Counted from the first letter of the stretch, positions 8,200 to 17,131 are shown. The stretch is 64,000 nt of DNA from CAVZTA01 sp963778025 (GCA_963778025.1 CAVZTA010000003.1:434001-498000); one strand, 5' to 3'. A program made the numbers and translations. The notes: generated from the letters alone by a model not told the origin.

Positions 8200-9380
8200 C
8201 GCTCACAGCGTCCGGTGTCGACCGCGCCGGTCCGGCCCAGCGCGGGGGCGACGGCGACGCTCACGTCGACCGGGGCGAGCGCGTAGCCGACGTCAGGATC
8301 CGTGCGCGACTCCGCGAACACGACCCCGCCCACCGTCCCGTCGCCCAGGATGAGCGGGCCGCCCGAGTCCCCACGCTCGATCGCCGCTCGGAGCTCGAGG
8401 ATCTCCCGCGGGACCCGGTCCTCGCCGTAGATGTCGCGGCCGATCGCCTGGTAGCGATCCGCGACGGCCGCGGCCACCACCGTGAGCCGCCCACCCTGCG
8501 GATAGCCGAGCGCCGCTCCGATCGCGCCGCGTACCGGGTCCTTCGTCGCGAACCGGAGCACCGGCGCGGACACCTTCGGAGCCCGCAGCACGGCCACGTC
8601 GAGCTTCGGGTCGAAGGCCACGACCGTGGCGTCGGTGGTCGTGTTCGCCGCATCGCCGAGCGTGACGCGGACACGGTCGCTGCCGGCGACGACATGGGCG
8701 TTGGTCACGAGATAGCCGGGCGCGACCGCGAACGCCGTGCCCGTGAGGGTCGCCCCGCAGGCGAGCGCCGAGACCCGGGCCATGCTGGCCCTGGCGGCGT
8801 CCGCGATGCGCTGGGCGCGCGGATCGGTGGGCACATCGACCGGTGCGGCCGGCACCGGCTCCAGGCCGAGGAACACGTCGGGCAGTCCGGAGGCATCCAG
8901 CAGGGAGCCCAGCTCGGCGGCCAGCTCGCCGGGCGGCGGCAGGACCGCGGTCATCGCGCGGAGCGCGGTCGACGACTGGACCTGCGAGGTGAGGCGCGGC
9001 AGCGGTCCCAGGGCGAGGAGCCCGCCGGCGAGCCAGACGATGAGCAGCGCCTGCGCCACGCCCACGACGAGGCCCAGGATCCGGTCCGCGGCCGAGAGCA
9101 CGCCACGCCCCAGTGAGCGTCCGACACCGGCGCCCAGCGCGGAGCCGATGGCTTCGCCCACCGCCACGGCGCCCAGGATCCCGCCGAGGACGACGATCGC
9201 GCGGGGTAACGGCTCGAGGTCGGCGAAGAAGTCGGTCGCGGCGGGGATGAGGGCGAGTGCGACGGCGGCGCCGGCGATCGCGCCGAGGATGCCGCCGAGC
9301 TGGGGGAGCGCGCCCGAGCGGTAGCCGGCGAGCGCGGCGAACACGATGAGGACGACCGCCAGGCCGTCGATGAGGTTCAC
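8196..9380 (-). CDS. MarP-like CvpA-domain membrane serine protease
   Basis: A 394-residue protein. Residues 1 to about 160 are a CvpA-type region with four hydrophobic helices, and about 190-385 form a trypsin-like protease. Catalytic residues are visible: His in LVTNAHVVAG, Asp in PKLDVAVLRAP and Ser in ERGDSGGPLI. The same architecture occurs in mycobacterial MarP, which is needed for acid and oxidative-stress resistance and acts on a cell-wall hydrolase. Two cysteines (ALACGATL and the C-terminal GRC) may form a disulphide as in MarP. The function here is inferred from family only. Confidence 0.88.
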   Translation of the reverse strand: MNLIDGLAVVLIVFAALAGYRSGALPQLGGILGAIAGAAVALALIPAATDFFADLEPLPRAIVVLGGILGAVAVGEAIGSALGAGVGRSLGRGVLSAADRILGLVVGVAQALLIVWLAGGLLALGPLPRLTSQVQSSTALRAMTAVLPPPGELAAELGSLLDASGLPDVFLGLEPVPAAPVDVPTDPRAQRIADAARASMARVSALACGATLTGTAFAVAPGYLVTNAHVVAGSDRVRVTLGDAANTTTDATVVAFDPKLDVAVLRAPKVSAPVLRFATKDPVRGAIGAALGYPQGGRLTVVAAAVADRYQAIGRDIYGEDRVPREILELRAAIERGDSGGPLILGDGTVGGVVFAESRTDPDVGYALAPVDVSVAVAPALGRTGAVDTGRCER

Positions 9381-9456
9381 GCGGGGGAGTATGCCCGCCG
9401 CGTCTGTGAACCGGCCGTGGGTCGTGGGTCCTGCCCCGCGGACCCGGCCGGGTGGG

Positions 9457-10005
9457 TCAGGGGATGGTCACCCGGACCGGCTCGGCCTCGCCCGTCGCGC
9501 GGATGGTGTACGTCCCGGGCTCCAGCTCGCCGAGGTCGACGATCGTCGCGTGGAGCTCCGCGATCTCGATGCACATCGCGTTCCGGTCGCCGATGCCGTC
9601 CTTCACGGTCAGGGTGATCGTCGTGCCGTCGCGCGCCACGACGACGCCCGCCAGGACGGTGCACGGGGCGACGCCACTCCACCACTCGACCTGGACGGCC
9701 AGCCGTCGCCCGTTGAGCGCGGGGATGATGCGGGTCGCCGACGCGTCGTGCGGCTGGAGCGCGGCCGGGTCGGGCTGGACGAGCTGCGCGTGCCCGCCCG
9801 GCTCGACGCCGGGGACGCCACCGCCGATGGCGCCCGGGTCGGTGGCGCTCGTGTCCGGCGGGGGACTGTCGGTGGGCGCCGGGATGGTCGTCGGTGGCGC
9901 CGAGGACGCCGGGCCGGACGGTGAGGCGGCGCCGCCACCGGACGAGCACGCGGCGAGGACGAGGACGACGACGCCGGCGAGCGGCAGGAGACGACGGACG
10001 GTCAT
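9457..10005 (-). CDS. Secreted lipoprotein of unknown function
   Basis: A 182-residue protein from ATG 10005. It has a lipoprotein signal (RRLLPLAGVVVLVLAAC, lipobox LAAC with Cys at about residue 20), then a Gly/Ser/Pro/Thr-rich linker of about 60 residues, and a globular C-terminal domain of about 110 residues with two cysteines (APCTVLAGV and NAMCIEIAE). An upstream-extended frame exists but lacks the signal peptide and the expected codon bias. I do not recognise the domain. It is divergent from the cluster of three tiny genes at 10256-10816. Confidence 0.75.
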   Translation of the reverse strand: MTVRRLLPLAGVVVLVLAACSSGGGAASPSGPASSAPPTTIPAPTDSPPPDTSATDPGAIGGGVPGVEPGGHAQLVQPDPAALQPHDASATRIIPALNGRRLAVQVEWWSGVAPCTVLAGVVVARDGTTITLTVKDGIGDRNAMCIEIAELHATIVDLGELEPGTYTIRATGEAEPVRVTIP

Positions 10006-10255
10006 GGCGCCCGTGACGACCGGGCGGCGGACCGGGTTCCGCTCCCCGGCGCGTCGTTCGTGCCACCGCGCACCACTCGGCACGACGCCACCGTTGACAG
10101 GGCGGCGCATGGACGGACGTCGATGGTCCGGACCCGGTGCGCGCCCGGAGCATGCGTAGCGCGAACCGGTCGGACCCTCCCACCGGCCGGATCGCCCTCC
10201 GTCCGACGACCACGCGGGTCCGCCCGCCACCACGGGAGCTTCGAGGTCCCTGCGA

Positions 10256-10452
10256 TGACCAGCCTCGCGATCCCCGTCACGCGGCCGCGCGCCGGCCGTG
10301 TCCATCCTCGCGCCACCGTGAGCCGCGTCCGCGACACCGCCATCGCCGCGATCGTCGTCGTCCGCGCCACGTGGCGAGCCATCGCCGACGACGGGCAGCT
10401 GGGTCCGTCCGTGGACCTCCTCGCCGGCCGTTTCAGCGGCGCCCGGGTCTGA
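10256..10452 (+). CDS. Short uncharacterised protein, 65 aa
   Basis: Starts at ATG 10256 and ends with TGA at 10452. Nearly every codon ends in G or C, as in the real genes around it, which argues for coding. The product is basic at its N-terminus, has a short hydrophobic stretch (DTAIAAIVVV) in the middle, and a polar C-terminus. No family recognised. It is the first of three small co-directional genes in an 860-base gap between minus-strand genes. Confidence 0.5.
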
Positions 10453-10511
10453 TCGCCCGCCGCCGTCCACCCGGGCCGGGTCGTACCGGTCCTCGCTCCA
10501 GGAGCACTGCC

Positions 10512-10652
10512 ATGCGCCGTCCCGCCAAGACCCCCGCCCAGGCCGTCGTCCATGCCGGTCATCGTGGGCCCATCCTCGCGTGTCCGATCTGCGTGCGCCA
10601 CGCGGATGCGGCCGTGTTCGCGACGCGCCTTCGGGCGCTGCGGGCTCGCTGA
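10512..10652 (+). CDS. Short CPxC protein A, 46 aa
   Basis: ATG 10512 is preceded by a good Shine-Dalgarno, AGGAG, about 8 bases upstream. The 46-residue product is basic and carries one zinc-knuckle-like half site, ILACPICVRH, in its middle. The next gene starts three bases after its stop. The two share the signature LACP[IV]C[VM]R, so they look like duplicated members of one small family. One CxxC plus nearby His residues could bind metal, perhaps as a dimer or heterodimer; this is inference. Confidence 0.55.
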   Translation: MRRPAKTPAQAVVHAGHRGPILACPICVRHADAAVFATRLRALRAR

Positions 10653-10654
10653 CC

Positions 10655-10816
10655 ATGGCCCGCGAGGTCGCCGTGGATCCGGCGGCGCTCCTGGCGCGCT
10701 ACCACGCGCGCCACGGCGTCCGCCAGCTCGCCTGCCCGGTGTGCATGCGACCGCGCGTGACTCCGGCGAAGGGCCGGCGGACCGTCCGCCGGCACTGGCA
10801 TCCGGCGGGCGGATGA
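10655..10816 (+). CDS. Short CPxC protein B, 53 aa
   Basis: ATG 10655 lies two bases after the stop of the previous small gene. The product has an N-terminal helix (DPAALLARYHARHGVRQ), then QLACPVCMRPRV and a basic His/Trp-containing tail (RRHWHPAGG). It shares LACP[IV]C[VM]R with the gene upstream. Codon usage is coding-like. The form recalls single zinc-knuckle small proteins or fragments of zinc-ribbon regulators, but no family can be assigned. Confidence 0.55.
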   Translation: MAREVAVDPAALLARYHARHGVRQLACPVCMRPRVTPAKGRRTVRRHWHPAGG

Positions 10817-10872
10817 GCGCCACGCGGTCGTGACCCCGCGGGCCGTCGCCCCGCGGGCCGTCGCCCGCGGCG

Positions 10873-11502
10873 TCAGTGGGTGGCGGCGGGAGCCCGGGTG
10901 TCGACGCGGGGCGGATGCGCCGCCTCCCAGGCGGCGAGCTCCGGCTCGTGCTGCAGGAGATAGCCCAGCTCGTCGGTCCCGGCGAGCAGCATCAGCTTCG
11001 CGAACGGGTCGACATCGAAGTCGACCGTCGTCCCGTCCGGCAGGAGCACGCCCTGCTCGGCGAGGTCGACGGTGATCACGAGGTCGGGGTCGGCCTCCAT
11101 GAGGTCCCACAGCCGCTGGTGCGTCGCCGGGTCGACGACGACCGGCAGCACGCCGTTCTTGAGCGAGTTGCTGCAGAAGATGTCGGCGAACGACGTCGAC
11201 AGGATCGCGCGCACGCCCCACGCGGCCAGCGCCCATGGCGCGTGCTCGCGCGACGAGCCGGCGCCGAAGTTGTCACCGACGAGCAGCACCTTTCGCCCGG
11301 CCATCCCGGGCTGATCGAGCACGAACGGGGGGTCCTTGAGCGACCCGTCCTCCTCGAACCGCCAGTCGCGGAACAGCGCGTCGGCAAGGCCGGCCTTGTC
11401 GGTGACCTTGAGGTAGCGGGCCGGGACGATCTGGTCGGTGTCGACGTTCTCCGCCCCTAGCGGGACGATCCGTGACGAGAACTGGCGATACGGCTCGGCC
11501 AT
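10873..11502 (-). CDS. leuD: 3-isopropylmalate dehydratase small subunit
   Basis: A 209-residue protein from ATG 11502, two bases after the leuC stop. With LeuC it isomerises 2- to 3-isopropylmalate in leucine synthesis, and the analogous citramalate intermediates in the citramalate route to isoleucine. Hallmarks are ENVDTDQIVPARYLK, then VGDNFGAGSSREHAPWAL and the C-terminal GTTVDFDVDPFAKLMLL. The longer open frame upstream overlaps leuC and is rejected. It is intact. Confidence 0.96.
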   Translation of the reverse strand: MAEPYRQFSSRIVPLGAENVDTDQIVPARYLKVTDKAGLADALFRDWRFEEDGSLKDPPFVLDQPGMAGRKVLLVGDNFGAGSSREHAPWALAAWGVRAILSTSFADIFCSNSLKNGVLPVVVDPATHQRLWDLMEADPDLVITVDLAEQGVLLPDGTTVDFDVDPFAKLMLLAGTDELGYLLQHEPELAAWEAAHPPRVDTRAPAATH

Positions 11503-11504
11503 CG

Positions 11505-12944
11505 TCAGCGTCCTCCGACCGCGGCGAGCGTCTCGATGCCGGGCAGCGTCCGCGGATCGGTGACCACGCCTGCGATCGCGGACGCCGCGGCGGTCAGCGG
11601 CGAGGCGAGGAACGTCCGGCCACCCTTGCCCTGGCGCCCTTCGAAGTTGCGGTTCGACGTGCTGACCGCGTACTGCCCCGGGGCCAGCTGATCGCCGTTC
11701 ATCGCGATGCACATCGAGCAGCCCGCCTCGCGCCAGTCGGCGCCGGCCGCCCGGAAGATGTCGTCGAGGCCCTCACGCTCCGCCTCGCGCTTCACCTCGT
11801 CGGAGCCCGGCGTGATCATCAGCCGCACGCCATCGGCGATGCGCCGTCCCTTGAACACCTCGGCGGCCAGCCGCAGGTCGCTGATGCGGCCGTTGGTGCA
11901 CGAGCCGATGAACACCACGTCGACCTTCTGGCCGAGGATCGGCTGGCCCGGGCGGAGGTCCATGTACTCGAGCGCGCGCTCGAGCGCCCGCCGCGCGCCG
12001 GCGTCCGGCTGCTCCTCGGGCGATGGCACCTGTGACGTGATCGGGATGCCCATGCCCGGGTTGGTGCCGTAGGTGACCATCGGCTCGAGCGCGTTCGCGT
12101 CGATCACGATCGACTTGTCGAACGTCGCCTCGTCGTCGGTCGGCAGGTCGCGCCAGCGTGCGACCGCCTCGTCCCACGCCGCGCCCTGGGGCGCATGTGC
12201 GCGGCCGTGGACGTACTCGAACGTGGTGTCGTCGGGAGCGATGAGGCCGGCGCGCGCGCCGCCCTCGATCGACATGTTGCAGATGGTCATCCGCTGCTCC
12301 ATCGTCAGCGCGCGGATGGCCTCGCCGCGGTACTCGAACACGTGGCCGGTGCCGCCGCCGATGCCGATGCGGGCGATGAGCGCGAGGATGATGTCCTTGG
12401 AGCTGACGCCCGGCGCCAGCCGCCCGTCGACCCGCACCTCGTAGGTCCGCGGCCGGCGCTGCAGCAGCGTCTGCGTGGCGAGGACCATCTCGACCTCGCT
12501 CGTCCCGATGCCGAACGCCAGGGCGCCGAACGCGCCATGCGTGGACGTGTGCGAATCGCCGCACACGATCGTCATCCCCGGCTGCGTGAGCCCCAGCTGC
12601 GGCCCGATGACGTGGACGATGCCCTGCGCGGGCGAGCCGATGCCGTGGAGCGGGATGCCGAAGTCGGCGCAGTTCCGCTCGAGCTGGCTGATCTGCGCGG
12701 CCGCCTGCGCGTCGAGCATCGGGAGGTTGCGCGGGGTCGTGGGGATGGAGTGGTCCGCCGTCGCGACCGTCTGGCCCGGGCGCCGCACCGTCAGGCCGCG
12801 CTGCCGCAGCCCGGTGAACGCCTGGGGGCTGGTGACCTCGTGGACGAGGTGCAGGTCGACCGCGAGGACGGCGGGCGCGCCCGGCTCTTCGACGACGACG
12901 TGGTCGTCCCAGATCTTCTCGACGAGGGTGCGCGGAGCGGTCAT
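11505..12944 (-). CDS. leuC: 3-isopropylmalate dehydratase large subunit
   Basis: A 479-residue aconitase-superfamily protein. The Fe-S cysteines are in VFIGSCTNGRISDLR (about residue 350) and GCSMCIAMN (about 410). Other signatures are FDDHVVV-like WDDHVVVEE at the N-terminus, CGDSHTSTHGAFGALAFGIGTSEVE and the C-terminal GRQGKGGRTFLASPLTAAASAI. It is longer than the archaeal-type LeuC and similar to the bacterial LeuC of about 470 residues. It forms an operon with leuD, which follows two bases later. Confidence 0.97.
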   Translation of the reverse strand: MTAPRTLVEKIWDDHVVVEEPGAPAVLAVDLHLVHEVTSPQAFTGLRQRGLTVRRPGQTVATADHSIPTTPRNLPMLDAQAAAQISQLERNCADFGIPLHGIGSPAQGIVHVIGPQLGLTQPGMTIVCGDSHTSTHGAFGALAFGIGTSEVEMVLATQTLLQRRPRTYEVRVDGRLAPGVSSKDIILALIARIGIGGGTGHVFEYRGEAIRALTMEQRMTICNMSIEGGARAGLIAPDDTTFEYVHGRAHAPQGAAWDEAVARWRDLPTDDEATFDKSIVIDANALEPMVTYGTNPGMGIPITSQVPSPEEQPDAGARRALERALEYMDLRPGQPILGQKVDVVFIGSCTNGRISDLRLAAEVFKGRRIADGVRLMITPGSDEVKREAEREGLDDIFRAAGADWREAGCSMCIAMNGDQLAPGQYAVSTSNRNFEGRQGKGGRTFLASPLTAAASAIAGVVTDPRTLPGIETLAAVGGR

Positions 12945-13048
12945 GACGGGCTCATCCGGAACGGCGGGAGGGGCGGGGAGCGGTCAGGCTAGCACGGGTC
13001 CCGGCGGGACCGGGCGCTCGACGGATGTCGCGGGCGGTGAGCATGCCT

Positions 13049-15667
13049 TCAGCTCGCGGCGAGCTCCATCGTGCGCGCGCCGTCGGGCGCGGCGGCCGCC
13101 TCGACGAGCCACTCGCCGACACCCGCGCCGGCGCCGGGGCGAAGGAAGAGGTACCCCTGTCCCGCGTCGCAGCCCAGGTGCCGGAGCATCGCGTGCTGGC
13201 CCGGCGTCTCGATGCCCTCGGCGACGATCTTGAGCCCGAGCGTCCGGCCCAGCGCCACGATCGCGCGGGCGAACGCCCAGTCCTCGGTCGGGTCCTGGAC
13301 GTCACGGTCCGCGAGCCCGATGAGCTCGCGAGCGATCTTGAGCGTGTCGACGGGGAAGCGGCGGAGGTACGCAAGGGACGAGTAGCCGGTGCCGAAGTCG
13401 TCCATCGCGATCCGGACGCCGCGGTCGCGCAGGTCGTGGAGCCGCGCGCTGGTCGCCTGCGGGTCGCGCGCGAGGGCCGTCTCGGTGAGCTCGAGGAACA
13501 GCGACTCGGGACGGAGGCCACTCACCGCCATGTCCTCGTCGAGCTGCTCGATGAACCCGGCATGCCCCAGCTCCAGGGGCGACAGGTTGACGCTGAGCGT
13601 CAGCTCCTGGAGACCCGGCTGCTGCTGCCAGGCCGCCACCTGCGCGCCGGCGCGGCGCAGGACGGACCGCCCGAGGTCGCGGATCGCGCCGGACTCCTCG
13701 GCGAGCCGGATGAAGTCCTTGGGGTCGATGGAGCCGCGGGTCGGGTGCCGCCACCGGGCGAGGGCCTCGACGCCGATGGGCCGGCCGGTGGCCAGCTCGA
13801 CGATCGGCTGGTAGTGCACCTCGAGCGCCTCGTGGAGGACGTTCCGGGCGAGCTCGGCGCTGAGCGTGTGGCGCTCGACGATGGCATGGTGGACCGTGGG
13901 GTCGAACACCGAGTAGCGCTGCTTGCCGTCGGCCTTGGCCGTGTACATCGCGACGTCCGCGTTGCGCAGCAGATCGTCGCCCCGGCGGTCACCCGGACGG
14001 GCCGCCGCGACGCCCATGCTGGCGCCCACCACGACCTCGGTGCCACCGACGAGGAACGGCGTCTTCAGCGCATCGATGACGCGCCCGCCCAGGCCCACGG
14101 CCTGCGCGATGTCGGTGCCCGGCGCCGGCAGCACCGCGAACTCGTCGCCGCCCAGCCGGGCCGCGAGGTCCTCGCCCCGGATCTCGTGCCGGATGCGCTC
14201 CGCGACCGCGACCAGGAGCTGGTCGCCGACGGGGTGACCCAGCGTGTCGTTGACGACCTTGAAGTCGTCGAGATCGAGGAACAGGACGACCGGCAGGTCG
14301 ACGTCGTCCACGACGGCCTCCAGCCGTCGCTCGACCTCCTCGACGAACAGGGCGCGGTTCGCGAGGCCGGTCAACGAGTCGTGGTAGGCCTGGTGGCGAA
14401 GCTGCTCCTTGAGCCGCGACAGCTCGTTGAGCGACTGCTCCAGCTGCCCGTTCTCGAGGGCGACCGCCGCCTGGTTCGCGATCGTCTCGAGGAGCCGGAC
14501 GTCGTCGGCATCGAACGTGCTGCCTTCGCCCATGCGGTCGACCACCGTCATCGCACCCAGCAGGCCGCGCTCGCCGACGAGCGGGGCGACCATCGCTTCG
14601 TGGATCCGCTCATGATCGCGGGTCCACGCGGCCGACGGTCGCGCGACGAACGCACCCTGCCGCTCCGCGATCGTGGCACGCAGCCGGTCGTCGAGGGGGA
14701 CCGTGACCGGCGTCATCGTCTCGTTCCGGCCGTCGACCGCCGCCACCGTGCGCAGGGCGTCGGCGGACGCGGGATCCGGGAACAGGAGGATCTCGGCACG
14801 CTCCGCGCGGAACATGCCGCGCGAGTGCTCGAGGAGCGCCGCGATGGCCGAGTCCAGCTCCGGGGAGTGCTGCAGGATCCGGCTCGACTGGTACAGGAGC
14901 TCGAGCCGCTCGTGCTTCTCGCGTTCGGCGACGTACGCCCGGTACGCGACGATGACGATCGCGATGGGCACGACCAGCAGCACGATCGAGCGCGGGTCGA
15001 CCCACAGCACGGTGACCGCGAGCAGCGCGAGGCTGGTGTTCGCCAGGGCGACCATCAGGCTGAACTGGAGCATCTCGGGCAGCTTCTGATACTGCGGCGC
15101 GCCACCCGACAGGGAGATCGCGGTGGCCACGGCGACGGCACCGATGAGGCTCGTCGCCGTGGTGGTCGCGAACGCGGCAAGCCAGTCCTGCGGGCCCGGG
15201 ACGCCCGACAGCCTCGCGATCGAGTGGAACAGCGCCAGCGACACGACCGCCGTCAACGCGAAGTTCGCGAGATTGAACGAGCGCTTGAGCGTCGACGTGC
15301 TGCCGCCCCGGAACAGCGCGACGCCCGCGCCGGTGAGCAGCGCGACCAGGTAGAGGGACGGCGGCAGGACGAACAGGCCGATGACGCCCGGCAGCTCGCT
15401 CAACGAGAACGAGTGGCGCTCGCGCCGGAAGTGGACCTGGACGACGTTCGCCTCACCCAGGAAGAACGCCACGGCCATGATCGGCAGCCACGGGATGCTG
15501 AACGGCGGGGCGAACTCGCGCTCGTGCTGCAGGGTCAGGATGCCCAGGACGAGGGCAAGGAGGGCGAGCAGGACCACCCAACCCCAGACGCGGACGGCGG
15601 GTGAGGCCACCAGCCGGGCGAGCCGGCTGCGCGGGACGGTTCGACTCAGACGGCCGATGCCGGCCAT
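13049..15667 (-). CDS. Membrane GAF-GGDEF-EAL cyclic-di-GMP protein; EAL domain has an Asp-to-Ala change
   Basis: An 872-residue protein. About residues 25-245 form a multi-helix membrane sensor, about 260-420 a GAF-like domain, about 430-590 GGDEF and about 600-860 EAL. The diguanylate cyclase motif is intact (RLGGDEFAV, about 504). In the phosphodiesterase domain most catalytic residues are present: GVEALARW, SVNLSP, ELTET, MDDFGTGYSS, VAEGIET and the late Gln in DAGQGYLF. The usual KID motif reads LKIARELI at about residue 777, so the metal-binding Asp is Ala. EAL activity may be lost or weak while cyclase activity stays. It is transcribed alone, toward leuC. Confidence 0.93.
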   Translation of the reverse strand: MAGIGRLSRTVPRSRLARLVASPAVRVWGWVVLLALLALVLGILTLQHEREFAPPFSIPWLPIMAVAFFLGEANVVQVHFRRERHSFSLSELPGVIGLFVLPPSLYLVALLTGAGVALFRGGSTSTLKRSFNLANFALTAVVSLALFHSIARLSGVPGPQDWLAAFATTTATSLIGAVAVATAISLSGGAPQYQKLPEMLQFSLMVALANTSLALLAVTVLWVDPRSIVLLVVPIAIVIVAYRAYVAEREKHERLELLYQSSRILQHSPELDSAIAALLEHSRGMFRAERAEILLFPDPASADALRTVAAVDGRNETMTPVTVPLDDRLRATIAERQGAFVARPSAAWTRDHERIHEAMVAPLVGERGLLGAMTVVDRMGEGSTFDADDVRLLETIANQAAVALENGQLEQSLNELSRLKEQLRHQAYHDSLTGLANRALFVEEVERRLEAVVDDVDLPVVLFLDLDDFKVVNDTLGHPVGDQLLVAVAERIRHEIRGEDLAARLGGDEFAVLPAPGTDIAQAVGLGGRVIDALKTPFLVGGTEVVVGASMGVAAARPGDRRGDDLLRNADVAMYTAKADGKQRYSVFDPTVHHAIVERHTLSAELARNVLHEALEVHYQPIVELATGRPIGVEALARWRHPTRGSIDPKDFIRLAEESGAIRDLGRSVLRRAGAQVAAWQQQPGLQELTLSVNLSPLELGHAGFIEQLDEDMAVSGLRPESLFLELTETALARDPQATSARLHDLRDRGVRIAMDDFGTGYSSLAYLRRFPVDTLKIARELIGLADRDVQDPTEDWAFARAIVALGRTLGLKIVAEGIETPGQHAMLRHLGCDAGQGYLFLRPGAGAGVGEWLVEAAAAPDGARTMELAAS

Positions 15668-15799
15668 CGTGGGTTCACGAACGGAGGACTCCAGTGCGGT
15701 GTGGTGCAGTCTGGGTGACCGATCGCGCAGGACCCATGGCCCGAACGTCCCAGCGCCGGGTGGTACCCGGCCGGGTCATGGATCCCCCGAACGCACGAA

Positions 15800-15830
15800 G
15801 CCGGGACGGCCCGTCGAGGGCCGTCCCGGC
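15800..15830 (-). terminator. Strong hairpin downstream of microprotein 1
   Basis: A perfect 13-bp stem with a 5-base loop: arms 15800-15812 and 15818-15830, left arm GCCGGGACGGCCC. It lies 100 bases past the stop of the minus-strand microprotein and before the GGDEF-EAL gene. On the minus strand it is followed by TTCGT, not a U-run. The hairpin after microprotein 2 (17274-17301) is also followed by TTCGT. Confidence 0.55.
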
Positions 15831-15930
15831 CATGAGCACAGCGCTGCCGCTCCGGCGGCTCAGCTCCAGCGATGACCCGCGAGCGGGCCGAGCGGAGCCT
15901 CGGCGGTGGTGGGCGTCATGGCGTGCATGA

Positions 15931-16020
15931 CTAGACCCACTTGACGCCGGCGCCGAGCGTGAGGGCCATCGACGCGAGCAGCGTCAGGGCCACGGTGAAG
16001 CGCGCCAGGATCGCCTTCAC
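15931..16020 (-). CDS. One-helix microprotein 1, 29 aa
   Basis: GTG at 16020 is preceded by an AGGTGG Shine-Dalgarno with about 5-base spacing; the frame ends with TAG at 15931. The 29-residue product is almost all one transmembrane helix with a positive N-terminus and ends LGAGVKWV. It aligns without gaps to the microprotein at 17132-17233: R[FI]TV, then three hydrophobics, [TS][LM]L, Ser, an AL pair, and the ending LxAGx[KR]W. The same layout on both strands 1.1 kb apart, each with a Shine-Dalgarno containing GAGGTG, makes a chance ORF unlikely. The function is unknown; small holin-like, regulatory or secreted peptides are possible. Confidence 0.6.
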   Translation of the reverse strand: MKAILARFTVALTLLASMALTLGAGVKWV

Positions 16021-16377
16021 GGATGCCACCTCATCGGTTGGTTGATTCCGATCGGGCCGGCAACCGGGCGGTCTCGCAGCGAGATCCCTGGCTTTGCGTC
16101 CCCGCCTCGCGACGGGTTTGCCCTGGACGGTGATCGATCGGGCGACGTCGTTCGTCGGTGCCAGGGACGCTAGGTCCTTCCGTCGGGTCACAGCACTGAC
16201 CCGATGGTCCTACGGGAGCACCCGGGCGCGGCTATGCAGTCACGCACCAGCCGTGCGGCACGGGGTCGCCGGCGGAACGCCCGCCACGCGACCGCCCGAC
16301 GCGGTTCGGCGGCGCGACGACCGGGACCATCGGGTCACTGGTGGACAGGACCGCACCTATCCGACCATGGCGCACCC
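16021..16377. other. Intergenic region between microprotein 1 and the DUF5317 gene
   Basis: Open frames here extend from neighbours but lose the genomic codon pattern. It should hold the divergent promoters of microprotein 1 (minus) and the DUF5317 gene (plus). I see no clear -35/-10 pair, RNA gene or repeat. Confidence 0.4.
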
Positions 16378-16938
16378 GTGTTCATCCTGTACGCCATCCC
16401 TGTCGGCATCGTCATCGGCCTCCTGCTGCGCGGCCGGCTGAGTGGTGTCGCGTCGCTCCAGATCCGCGCGGGCATCGTGATGGTGGCCGGGCTGTGGGCC
16501 CAGGTGCTGTTGTTCTCGACGCCCATCGGCGACGCCCTCGGGTCCGCCGCGCCGGCGGCGTACGTGACGTCGACCTTCGCCGTGCTCGTCGCGATCCTCG
16601 TCAACCTCCACATCCCGGGGTTGTCGTTCGTCGCCGCGGGCGCCGCGTGCAATCTGCTGGTCATCGTGGCCAACGGCGGCGTGATGCCCGCCGATGCCGC
16701 TGCCTACGCCGAACAGGGCCGGACGGCGGCCGACACCTACTCGAACACCGCGATGCTGCATGAGCCCGTGCTGGGCTTCCTGGGCGACGTCATCGCCCTG
16801 CCCACGTGGTTGCCCGGGACGAACGTCGTCAGCCTCGGGGACATCCTCATCGCGATCGGCATCGTGACCACCCTGGCGGTCGCGATGGTCCGCGCCCGAC
16901 GCCCCGTGTCCATCGCCATCGAGCCCACGCCCGTATGA
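16378..16938 (+). CDS. DUF5317-family integral membrane protein
   Basis: A 186-residue protein from GTG 16378, just ahead of the first hydrophobic segment (FILYAIPVGIVIGLLL). It has about five hydrophobic helices and the motif VIVANGGVMPADAAAY, which I associate with DUF5317 proteins of Chloroflexota, Actinobacteria and Firmicutes. The tail is basic. The longer open frame upstream (from 16204) lacks hydrophobicity and codon bias. It sits between the two similar microproteins. The role is unknown. Confidence 0.7.
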   Translation: MFILYAIPVGIVIGLLLRGRLSGVASLQIRAGIVMVAGLWAQVLLFSTPIGDALGSAAPAAYVTSTFAVLVAILVNLHIPGLSFVAAGAACNLLVIVANGGVMPADAAAYAEQGRTAADTYSNTAMLHEPVLGFLGDVIALPTWLPGTNVVSLGDILIAIGIVTTLAVAMVRARRPVSIAIEPTPV

Positions 16939-16980
16939 GGTCGACCTCCGACTGTGCTGCGGCGCACCGGACCTGGGTCC

Positions 16981-17052
16981 GGGACCCCCGGTACTCCTGG
17001 GTGACTGGTCCCCACGACTCACGTGCGTACGGTTCGAGTCCCTGGGGTTCCT
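16981..17052 (+). other. tRNA-like element (acceptor stem plus T-loop, no acceptable anticodon arm)
   Basis: The 72-base stretch starts GGGACCC and ends GGGTTCC-T. These pair over seven positions (one G-U), exactly where acceptor strands should lie relative to a T-loop that matches GGTTCGANTCC perfectly (17031-17041). The T stem has one mismatch, a weak D-arm with GG can be drawn, but no normal anticodon stem-loop with U33 fits. It may be a decayed tRNA, or chance hairpins. Confidence 0.3.
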
Positions 17053-17131
17053 AGCGCCCCCACCCAGATCTGATCGAGCGCCCGCCCCTTCATCCACCGC
17101 TCGATCGCGACCCCAGCAGAGGTGCCCATCG

